Source: Erythrocercus mccallii (taxonomy: Eukaryota > Chordata > Aves > Passeriformes > Dicruridae). Taken from it: DNA of 64,000 nt. The stretch lies in NCBI GenBank assembly GCA_013397435.1, contig VZRG01001334.1, positions 1,998 to 65,997 of the forward strand, written 5' to 3'. This document shows, piece by piece, positions 38,725-48,508 of this stretch; the first letter of the stretch is position 1, and each line of letters begins with the position of its first letter. The translations under genes and the position numbers were made by a program. The notes beneath the pieces were generated by a model that had not been told where the DNA came from, searched no databases, and saw only the letters and a program-made list of their open reading frames with translations.

Positions 38725-39380
38725 AAGAAAAGGACTAGAGAAGCTGGAGTTTATGAAAAAACTTCTCTATTAGAACAGTTGAGGAACATGACGGGCCCAG
38801 GGCAATGGTGTCATCTCCTCCTTGGACAGTTTCCTCCCTGCAGGATGGAGCCCTAAGCAGTCTGAGCTGACTCCACAGCTTAGCCTGCTCTGGGCAAGAG
38901 ACTGAACTGGCCTGTAGAGTTCCTTGGTTCTTGAACTCATTGTTGATAAGACACCTTGTGTTTAGATGAGTCCAAGCACCGCTAACTAAGGCCAGTGGAG
39001 GTGAAGGGTCTCTCGAGAGCACTAGCTTAGCTATAGGGGAAACTGGTTTACACCTTTCTGTTTGATTACTGATTCCATAAACTACCTTTTGCAGGGCTGT
39101 TATAGTCTTTTCAACTTAGTTATTTGAAGACATGAGTTATGAACCAAAAAGAAAATACTTTTTTTCTGCTGTTTTTATTGCTTCTCCTAATTTTTCATGC
39201 TAGTAAAGAAATTATAGCTTCTACTGTGTTTTCCTATACAAATTTCTGAATCTATACCTATTGTTACAGTTTCCAGTAGCTTTTAGTGCCTTAGGATCTT
39301 TTCTCAAAGTTTGGAGTCCCTAGCCCCTTTCATATTTGATCCACAGTTCCAATTTGATATATATGTCTTTTATTTTGCAG

Positions 39381-39629
39381 TTTGGAATAGACCGAAATGA
39401 AATCTACAGTTTTCATCACTTCTGCTTTGTGGATTCCCTCATGTTTTTGAGTTGTTTTCTCCCTTTCACATGCTATTGCGTGCTCTCCGTGGCAGCCACT
39501 GAAAGCAGAGATGACCAGCTCCTTATAGAAACAGGTTTTCTAGGAGAACTCATTGAATTAATGCACTCTTCGGAGACAGTAGCTGTAGCATATAAAAGGA
39601 TTTGCATGTTGGTCTTACCTTTTATGTAA
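39381..39629 (+). other. exon-like open segment (low support)
   Basis: A strong acceptor-like sequence (tgtcttttattttgcag ending at 39380) precedes an open plus frame that runs 83 codons to a stop at 39629. A donor-like 'acag|gttttc' occurs at 39534/39535. The segment retains several CpGs (for example around 39478-39490). The translation has no recognised domain and no neighbouring plus-strand exon was found, so it may be chance. Confidence 0.2.
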
Positions 39630-39970
39630 ATTTCTAGCAAAGTAATTTTGTAGGGTGAAGTTATTTGAGACTGCCAGAGTTAAAGTCAGACTGATATATA
39701 ATCATTTTTTAGATATGTCTGTGCATTTTTTTGTGACAAAGGAATCATCTAATGAGAAAAAAGTGAAGGTTTTTTTTAATATAAATCCTTAAATTAAAGC
39801 TGTTTTGATGTAGCTACAAATGGCAATGTTCTTTTAGCAAAGAGACACTTTGTTTTGCTTTGAATTTTTCTCTTGCTGTTGGTTTTATTTTGTTTTGGCA
39901 TTGCTCTACACATATGACCTGCAATACAAACAGAAAATAAAATAAAAAGCTACTAACTATGTTTTCCTTA

Positions 39971-40952
39971 TGTCTTGGGTTATGGAACCAGAAAATGTGT
40001 ATTCTATTTCATCTGTTGAAAGCAGTGGGGAAATGTTTGTTTCTTTTTCTTTATCTATTGTATCTGCAGGGGGAGGGGGGAGGATGCTTTCTGATAATGA
40101 CCCAGCTGTTAGAACCAGCAGTGTTTCTTATCTTTTTCACCACTCATCTTCCCTCCAGGGGGATATCTGCTGATAATGGGCCATTAAGGCTCACCAATGG
40201 CATGACACATTACATCATCCCATTGTGAGATGGTCCACCCAGTGGTGGGGTGTCCAAAGTTCCCTACCTAGATAAAAGAGGGGAGATGGAGGAACACCAG
40301 ACATTCCTGTTTCTCCACGGGATTTCTCTGGAGGAAGATGGGACCCATTTCTCCACCACTGGACTTCTCTATGGGATCATCTCTACTCCACAGAACCACA
40401 TCTGTTACTCCAGGAGGATTCATATGGGCTGCTTCTAACACCCTGACCAACCATCAACCAACTGCTTCTAACACCCTGACCCAGAGTCAGGTCACGTCCC
40501 TGACTCTGTCAGGGGTTTCCTAGGGTTTTTTGTTTGTTTGTTTTGTTTGCTTGTCTTTCTGTACTATTACATCTGTATTTTTTAATATTCCTAGTAAAGA
40601 ACTGCTATCCCTATTCCCAAAGCTTTGCCTGAAAGCCCTTAAATGCAAAATTATTATAATTTGGAAGGAAGGGGGTCTACATTCTCCATTCCAAGAAAAA
40701 CTCCAGCTTTCCCTTCAAACCCAGACAGGTATGTGCCCATTATCAGCAGATATCCCCCGGAGGGAGGATGAGTAGTGAAAGAGATAAAGAAACACTGCCC
40801 CACCCGGTTCTAACAGCTGGGCCATTATCAGAGGGCATCCGCCCCCCTCCCCCTGCAGTTACAATAGATAAAGAAAAAGAAACAAACATTTCCCCAACTG
40901 CTTTCAACAGATGAAATAGAATACACATTTTTTGGTTCCATAACCCAAGATA
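39971..40952 (+). mobile_element. 982-bp foldback LTR-like element with inverted terminal arms
   Basis: The unit starts TGTCTTGGGTTATGG and ends with the near-reverse complement CCATAACCCAAGATA, flanked by perfect 5-bp duplications CCTTA (39966-39970, 40953-40957). The left arm 39971-40181 and right arm 40735-40952 are inverted copies, about 92% identical apart from an 8-9-bp indel. The 553-bp centre resembles a songbird ERVL LTR read on plus: a TATA-like 'agataaaagagg' near 40269-40280, a U5-like 'cctagtaaagaactgctatc' near 40590-40609, and an LTR-like end 'caaacccagaca' at 40717-40728. A 20-bp unit is repeated at 40429-40448 and 40462-40481. Frames 39970-40173 (plus) and 40743-40928 (minus) encode near-identical peptides only because of the inverted arms. 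It could be an LTR variant with a duplicated inverted end, or a nonautonomous foldback element. Confidence 0.85.
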
Positions 40953-41061
40953 CCTTATATTTCCTTTTTTAGAATTTACAAATTAAATTGTAAAGAATTT
41001 ATAGTGTTGCTGAAGAAGTGCTCAGATATCAGTGCTACACATGTGTGTTCCCATGACAGAA

Positions 41062-41633
41062 TGTCTTAGTCCCAATCTGCTTTTGGGATATAGTATTACG
41101 ATACTTCCCCTGCATTTAAGTTTTGAATGTACTAAGAGAAGAGGACTACTCAGTTCTGTGCCCCCACTGAGACTTTCCCTCACCTTTCCCACACCTTCCT
41201 GCTGTAGCAGGATGGAGTTGAGAATTGGAGGCACAAAAGGCAACGATCACATGTTGAGATAAGTACAATTTACTGGAAACAGCAGTGTGAGAAGAAAATG
41301 AACAGTAACAGCAAAAATATTAATAAACAAAGGTATACAAAACTATACAAAATAGAAAACAATCGGTAACAGTAGCAATATTAATAACAAAATTTAACTA
41401 AATAAAAGATTATTTACATACAAAAATGTGGACCCTGAGAAAATGACAAATGGCTTCACCCCCCTCTCTGCATTTTTTTCAACTCCAAAGTGAGTGTCCC
41501 TTACTCCCACCTCTGGCAATGACTTGAAGTGGTATAGAATAATGTGGAATAATATCCTAGCCATGCCTGCTCAGCAACACCTGCCTTCCAGCTACTGCAA
41601 AAACTTAACTCTGTCTGGGTCAGAATTAGGACA
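41062..41633 (-). mobile_element. solo LTR, ERVL-like, about 572 bp
   Basis: On minus it opens TGTCCTAATTCTGACCC and follows the avian ERVL order. 'gagttaag' is followed by 'attattctataccacttc' (complement of about 41531-41548), then T-rich U3/R sequence, a 'taaattgtacttatctcaac' U5 block (complement of about 41256-41275) and a 'gtgcctccaattctcaact' block. It ends 'ttgggactaagaca' at 41062. Flanking 5-mers (cagaa, tggaa) agree at only three positions, so the duplication is decayed or the ends are off by a few bases. The plus frame 41032-41262 lies in it and is not a gene. Confidence 0.82.
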
Positions 41634-42765
41634 TGGAAATAGTAATTTGGAGTTTCTGTAACTTTTGTTTTAAAAGACATTTTTCATTTTAGTGTGCTAT
41701 GCTGCAGTGTCTTTAAGGCAAGGCTGTGGAAAGAAACTGTTTAATATTTGATAATTTTTGTTTCAATAATTACAACCAAGTGACAAATGTAAAAAAACAA
41801 ACAAACAAAAAACCAAAAAAACCCCAACAAAACTAATTAACAGTAAACATAGTATTGTTTTTGTTTTTTAGACAGTTTTTTAGCAGTTCACCTGCTGCCT
41901 AGAGTTCTGACTATAAGCAATGTATTTATTTCTTTCTTCCCAGCATGAATAAAAAAATCCACATTTGCTACCTTGCAGAAGCAGTAAAACTGAAGCTTTA
42001 TTGATTTCTTGCAGAATTCAAATCACTTTTCAAAATCAAGATCTGGTTTCTCAGCTCATAACCCTGCTTGAAGGGCAAAGAGTCATACAGGCCAAATAGT
42101 TTGCCCTTTCTTTTTCTTACCCCTATTTTGTTAACTCCTGTGATTACATCTCTTAAATAAGTGTATTTTTATTGTTGCATAGAGGTGTAAATAAGAGTAA
42201 TGTGTCATATCTCTTCAGGCATAGTATTATCTGAGAATTTAATTGATTTTCTAAATAATTCCTGAAAGTTTGGTCAGATGTGTGTTTGATAGGAGGACTG
42301 TATAATACCTCTGCTACTGAATGTAATGTGAGAAAGACAATTTATTCTGTTATAGCTTTTGTTTCCACTACTTTTGATTAATAGTAAAACAACAAACAAG
42401 TAAACTATTATTTGACAGCTTCATGGCGTTAAAAATAAACATAGCAGAAATAATTATGGTCATGATATCTACCTACCTAGGGATGTGCTCTCTGCTTGTC
42501 TGCTATTTAATATGGTCAGACTCCAGCTTACTTTCCATTTATCCTGCAGAATGGCTCAGTAAGGTCAAACTAGGGAAGAAACAGTCACTATAGGACTTGC
42601 ACTATATATTTAAAGAACCCAGTAAAGGAAGACTTTTAATAGAGAATATGCAGAGAGCTCTCTCCCTTTTGAGCTTTCCAAGAGTTTGCACTCTTGCCTA
42701 GAGATGTTTGAACCTTGGTGATGTTGGGACATATGAAGCCTGAATAATCAAATGGCAGCTCATAC

Positions 42766-42912
42766 GCACATCTCCAAGTATGGTTAAGCATGGCAGAGGC
42801 ACAGTTGCAACGTTTTCGACAAGCTGGTTCAATATTGGCAGATTTATCTTGTTAGCATGATCAGAAAGTAGAGTTTCATCAAGTAGAGCACAGGCAGTGC
42901 GTGCTATAAAAG
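42766..42912 (-). other. exon-like open segment on minus (low support)
   Basis: On minus, a pyrimidine-rich acceptor 'tttatttattttccag' directly precedes the segment and a donor 'gtatga' follows it. The 147-bp body is open (phase 1 in, phase 1 out, so a multiple of three) and retains five CpGs including flanks, unusual for this CpG-poor region. Its translation contains 'ALLDETLLSDHANKINLPIL' but matches no family I know. It could be a genuine exon of a minus-strand gene or a fortuitous frame inside the 92-codon frame 42698-42976. Confidence 0.3.
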
Positions 42913-44408
42913 CTGGAAAATAAATAAAACGCACTGTGGCACAAATTTGTAACAATGACTGCACATCTTTTTTCACCTGTTTGTATCCACATGAAGTTAT
43001 GAAATCAACTGAAAAACAGCTTCCACACAGGTCTGACTGCTCTACTGATTGTTAAATCCTGGTAATTTGAGACATTTAATTATTCCTAAAGGGTGAAGTC
43101 TATGTCATGCACTGCTCACCACCTAAGTCAAATCACTAGTGCACTAAATTCGACCTTGAAATGTGTTTTCACCATCAACTATATCTTATCTGGTTCTGAA
43201 TGTGTTGCGCTTCTTTTCCCTCCCTGTCTCTATTCCATCTTTAAATGGTTTACTTGCATTATATCTTGTCTCTGACATGCAGTGCCAGCAAAAACAGAAG
43301 TCAGACCTGTTTTTTGCCCTATCCACCCAAACTCAAATCTGAACAAGTATCACTTATTGCCACGCTAGAAGGACCACAGGACACTTGGGACTTTGCTGTC
43401 AGAGCAGGGGCCAAGAAAAGGCCTCGCCTTGTTTATTACATTCTATTATATACCTGCAGGAAACATGACCACGGATTGGAGAGTGGGGTTACCACCTCTG
43501 AGTCACATAGGTCAGAAACACCATCACTCAGCATTCTCCTCCTACCAAGAAGAATGCAAAACAATGGTATTATTTACAAAAACATCCCTCATGTTTTCAT
43601 GAACATGGTGTGGGAAAGTGAAGTCCTGCACTTTAATATTAGAGCTTAGAAAAGCTCGAAAAGTCATGGCAACAATCACTCTCACTCTGAGTGGCATTTT
43701 ACTTTTGAGAAATGCTGAGAAAGAAGAAAAGCATGAGCCTTTGTATTACAAGACACTGCATATGATCAGAGCATGGGAAGTACCTATTTCAGGTCTGTCA
43801 TAAACCTTTTTTCTGTTGATGTTAAGTGGGAGCAGAAGCTTTCAGTACTTTTGAGAATAAAACTCACACACAAAATAGGCGTGATTCTAAAAAGAAGGAC
43901 AGGGAGAGAAGAAAGGAAAAAGTAATTCATGTTTGGCACAAAGTGCTCCCTTTTACTTGAGCTGAAATTTACTCAGTTTTTACTGCTACACAGAAAACAT
44001 ATTGAAATCTTGTTCCTTTACCTTTCTAAACCCCGAGAATATTTTTCCTGAAGCTTGTTCCAGCACTCACATTTAAACTCATGCCTTTTCTTGGTTTTGA
44101 CTTTGAGTCCTAAATTACTTCTGAAAAATGGAGTTCATGACACACTTCTTACACTGCCAGAGATCCTCAAAAAAACCATTCATCTGTTTCTATTGCAATG
44201 ACCAAGCAATGAATGCTGAAAAAAATTTATGAAACAAAAATGTGATACAACATAGCAATCAATTGTGTACTTTTATGGTTGCTGAAGGCTTTCTCTTTCC
44301 TCTGTAAATAATTTATCTTAAGTGCACATGGGTTTCCATCAATCTTCCTATTATGCCATTTATTGCAGTCATATTTATGTAAGAAAAGATGTATAGCTGG
44401 ACAAATAC

Positions 44409-44517
44409 CTTATCTTGTTCAATTTTACCCTGATCTTTCACAGAAGAAAATGGAATATTTATTCTATCAAAAGCTTTCTGAAATTTTGTACTGAAGACAG
44501 ACTTATCAAAGAATACT
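44409..44517 (-). other. exon-like open segment on minus (low support)
   Basis: On minus the segment follows 'atgaatacag' and ends at 'gataag|gtattt', a good donor. It is open in the frame of the 110-codon stretch 44313-44645 (phase 2 in, phase 0 out). The acceptor lacks a strong pyrimidine tract, which weakens it. No domain recognised. Confidence 0.2.
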
Positions 44518-44742
44518 CTGTATTCATTTTGCCATAATTTTATTTTGAAAACATACAAAAAGTAGATATTGCAGAAGTTTAAGCAGAAGAAGTACTGTCC
44601 TAGTGGTTTGGGCTTGTTTTGATTTTCCTTTGAAAACTCATGCAAGATTCATATTGCCATAGTTCTTCCAATTCAGTTTGTATGACCTCAGCTGAGGAAA
44701 TAACTTAGACCTAAATGATCTATAGAACACAGATTGCATAAG

Positions 44743-45009
44743 CTAGAGATTTTTTTGCTAAGGTGGACTGAGAACTGCCCCAACAGCAGATCCCAGAGAG
44801 TCATAATCAGTGGCACAGGGTCCAGTTGGAGGCCCATCCTTGGTGGTGTCCCCCAAGGTTCAGTAGTGGGCCCAGTCTTGCTTCACTTACCCATCAATGA
44901 CTTGGATGAAGGTGCAGAGGCCTGCTCAGCAATTTCACTGACAGCACAAAGCTGGAAGGAGTGGTTGATACCCCAGAGGGCTGTGCAGCCCTTCAGAAGG
45001 GCCTCGACA
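44743..45009 (+). mobile_element. CR1 LINE internal fragment (reverse-transcriptase part)
   Basis: This 267-bp piece matches the same part of CR1 ORF2 as 7880-8145: 'cagagagtcataatcagtgg' (44794-44813), then 'atgacttggatgaaggtgca' (44897-44916) and 'ccccagagggctgtgcagcc' (44971-44990). Its frame keeps the LINE reverse-transcriptase motif 'GGVPQGSVVGP'. Both ends are abrupt and the CR1 3' end is missing, which normal target-primed insertion would not produce. It is therefore a piece of a larger copy cut by deletion or rearrangement. Confidence 0.92.
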
Positions 45010-46426
45010 TAAGGAAGTGTTATTGCCATGGGGACAGACTGGTAACTGAACAGTATAAACTGTGACTTTTGCTAAATCACAGAAAATGCCATCATTCAAG
45101 TGAATTGCAGAAGCAGTGAGTGCAGTGGGTTGGCCCAGCAAAAAAGCCTTCTGGGAGTCCTGCTTATGAAAATGTGAGGTTCTAAAAATGATTTTCAAAT
45201 TTTTGTTTATTATCTTCTCAGATGTACGGAATGATTTATACCAACCTTCTTCTGAAGCTGTGGAGTAAGAAATACAATTGAAATTGCTGCAGACAATACT
45301 CTGCTTGATCCTAGGAACTAGAGGAGCAAAGAAGTCTTCCCTTGTAAGAAAGATGGAAAAAAAGATGCTATAGAAATAATGATATTTTCTGGACCATAAT
45401 AAACAGAACATTAATGTTGGCTCATTTTTAGCAAACAACTCTTGGTGCTAGCTAAAAGAGAATCAAGGCTAGGATACATGAGGCATGAAGAATGAAAATC
45501 TATATTAAACAGAAAATGTTGGAATATTGGAGCCAAAACCAAAACTATTGCCAAAGGACAAGGAACACTTAATAGACTGTATTAAATGCATTTTTTTTTT
45601 TCTTATAATGTTACAGAAATTTTTTATCTGGATTTATTTCCCTATATATTTATTTTTTTCTCTTCATTTTCATAGGAAATCTCACAGGATCAGGCAAGAT
45701 CCTTTTGCACATCTTTTATCTGTGCTCTGAGTTCTGTTAAGTACCTTGTTTCTTGCAAATGAATTTAATTATTATTTAGGGTGTTCCTTTTCACTAAAAG
45801 AATACACTCCCATTGGCATTTTAATAATCTTCGCCAAACTTAAATAACTGTCCAGTGTTTATTATATAAATCTGTCTTATAGATCTGTCAACCCAATAAT
45901 ACATACAGTGAGCACAATCAACCCAATGTTAATGATTTCATTGGAAGGACTTTGTGAAATGAGTTGTGGCATGTTTTTATGACTTGAAATTTATGCAAAC
46001 AACACATGGAGGAAATTTAACCCTGTATCACTTTATTACAAGCAGCATTTATTCATTGACCTGTACCTCCTATTTTGCATTCTGGAGAGTTACCAAAATA
46101 TTGTGAATTGCGGAAAGACCTGAAACTATGCTGAAATGACAGTGGAAATATTTTATTCTAGAAAATAAAGGGAAAATTCTTTCTTTGCTTGTCCTACCCA
46201 CATCCCTTCTCCTCTCACCCTACTTCCTCTAGAGACAACTTGATTTTGTTCACATTACCTGTTTAGTTACATGAAAACTGAAAGATGACTTTTGAGAAAT
46301 TCTTCATAGTTTCAACAATGTCTTTTTGACTTTTAGGGTACAGCCTTGTGACAAACAAAATCATTTGATTTTAAGATGTGTGGGAAGACAAAATAATTAT
46401 TTCCTTCATCCTATATTCACATTATT

Positions 46427-46454
46427 CACACACACACACACATTCACACACACA
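46427..46454 (+). repeat. (CA)n microsatellite
   Basis: Interrupted CA repeat: 'ttcacacacacacacacatt' followed by 'cacacacacatcc'. Short and probably polymorphic. Confidence 0.9.
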
Positions 46455-47021
46455 TCCTATTATTCACATCCTTAATCACATTATCTTACTGGTTATATTA
46501 AATAAACTGAGAGGGGAAGGACGAAGAGTTGAATCATTTTGTGATTTTTCAAAATATATCTCTTCATTGGGTCTGTGAAATATGTGATGCTTTCCTGTAA
46601 AAAAATAGTGACAGACTATCTGTTTGGGGGTTTTTTTGAGATTATAATTTTATTTCTTCTTCAGGCTAGTAGAAAAAGATGTTATAAGTAAATAATGATC
46701 TAAGAAAAAAAGAAAAAAGAACAGTTTGCATGGTTTTCCTTTGACTTTTTCTACCATGATTCAGGGATAGTAATAAGGAAATTAAGGGAAAGCTTAAGCT
46801 TTTCATCTTTGCTCTCTTCCTCCCAAAACATGCAATTACATATCCTTTTATGAGGATGAAATTCTGGTGGAAAGAAATGGTTTTCTTTTGGTCATCTCGA
46901 GTGAACCTTATTATATCACCAACTAGAATTTTCATAAGGTCTACAGGTAGATGACAATATTACATGCTACCAATTTCCATTTTCAATATTTCAGACATAT
47001 GAGATTAAATCTTCTACTTCC

Positions 47022-47046
47022 TTCCCCTCCCCCCCCCGCCCCCGCC
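47022..47046 (+). repeat. C-rich tract
   Basis: A C-run interrupted by T and G (cctcccccccccgcccccgcc). G-quadruplex potential on minus. It is isolated in AT-rich DNA. Confidence 0.9.
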
Positions 47047-48327
47047 ATGGCTTCCTCTGTCATAAAGCATATTACTCTATAAGGATAAAAATTCTCTTTT
47101 AAATGGATTTTACTGTCCTCGATGCCTTGCAGAGGTAAGGATCTCTTCACAGCAATGCTAGCCTGTCCTGTTTCCTCTCTCAGGTAACTAACAGCCCTGT
47201 AGTCAAGATAGTCAGCATCAAGCCAAGACTATGTACCTATGAAAACATTGCTAATTAGTTAAAAAATCATAACATGTTCACATGGACTGTGAGCTATTCA
47301 GAGCTCAAGCAACAAGCTTATACATGGCCAGGGTATACTAAAGAATATATTTAACATTTATTACAACAGAACAGATGAAATTTTTTTATTTGTCAGTCTT
47401 ATTTTCTAATGATTTAGTGGTGCTTATTAAATGAAATTCCAAAGATTATTTCACTTTTCCTCAGCTGTGAGGCATTTTGAAAGGAAAAAGAGTTTAAGTA
47501 AAACTTGAATTTGGAATATTTTTAAATGTTAGAAACTGAACTTTTTTAAAAGAAGACAGGGACAAAAATTAACTCTTTCTGCAACATTGTAAGATTCTGA
47601 CTATCTGTAATCACTATGTAATTTAAAATAAAAATACTATAAGCCTGTAATGAACTGTGATAGATTTTCATGAAGATGTAGCTGTACTCATGTTGCAATC
47701 AGGAGCTGACAGTTGAGTATCATTTAAGCAAATGTACATACACAATAAAAAAGGGAATCATCTATCTATGAGCAAAAATGGATGCTCAGATTTGATTTTA
47801 CTATAATTTCTTTGTTTCTGTAATTCTGCCATGACTTCTGTTAAAAAAAAATTAGATACCAGAGGTTAAAATATATTTTTTCATTGACTCTTATGATCTC
47901 TTTGCTTGCCATCTCAGTATGATGTTAAACAAGTTTCAATCAGAAATGTAGAGATATTAATTAAATAAAACCTTAGGTATTTAACCTTAAGAAAATGTCT
48001 TGCCTAAGCAATAAAATATTTAGTGTCTAAGTAATAAAAGCTTTTTTGTTATTTTGGTTGACTAAAACATTTTTTAAAAAGTTTATTCTTCAAACAACCT
48101 TTGGAGTAATAAAAATAAATGTGCTTATGAGATAACATATTATTTACACCTTTCCTCATAATTGATTGATATAATAAGAGAAATCCTTTATCCCTGAAAC
48201 TTCATAAGAGTCCTTGTTGTAGTGATAGTGACTGATAAATCAAATTTTTCCCATTTGAAAATAAGTCTGACAAAGACACTTCAAAAAACAAGCAGTAAAT
48301 TAAAGGTTTTTTATTTTTAAAAAATAC

Positions 48328-48508
48328 CTTTAATAGATCATTTCCTCTATGTTCTTGCATCTCTTTCATTTTTTGCACTTCTGAAATACTACTGGTAAGA
48401 CAATTATGGGGGACTGAATTGTAACTGAATTGAATTAAATTTTGTAAGAAGAGTTTGGGTGTGTGGGATTGTTTTCTAAGACCATAGTATTCCAGATATG
48501 TTGACATG
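48328..48508 (-). other. exon-like open segment on minus (low support)
   Basis: On minus, 'taattacactacag' precedes a 181-bp open segment that ends at 'ttaaag|gtattt', a good donor. The frame runs from 'MSTYLEYYGLRKQSH' to 'EMQEHRGNDLLK' and is phase 0 at the donor. Composition is hydrophilic and coding-like. I recognise no family. The nearest downstream candidate on minus does not start in a compatible phase, so other exons would have to lie between. Confidence 0.25.

Larger units (their letters stand above)
34176..39965. other. AT-rich unique sequence, no supported gene
   Basis: No transposon recognised over 5.8 kb, apart from simple repeats and a possible conserved block listed separately. 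A GC-richer patch at 38760-39010 holds a 95-codon minus frame (38735-39022) with no recognised product. Confidence 0.5.
41634..44742. other. AT-rich sequence; contains minus-strand exon-like segments
   Basis: An A/CAAA low-complexity run lies at 41791-41829. Two minus segments with splice-like boundaries, 42766-42912 and 44409-44517, are listed separately. A 134-codon plus frame at 43245-43649 has no recognised product. No transposon recognised. Confidence 0.5.

Noticed and set aside
38735..39022. 95-codon minus frame in a GC-richer patch, possibly a last exon
   Set aside because: No convincing acceptor in frame and no recognised product; could be an old repeat.
40743..40928. Minus frame whose peptide closely resembles a plus frame at 39970-40173, suggesting a gene pair
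   Set aside because: The similarity is fully explained by the inverted arms of the foldback element.
43245..43649. 134-codon plus frame
   Set aside because: Residue use is unremarkable, no domain is visible, and a second plus frame overlaps it.
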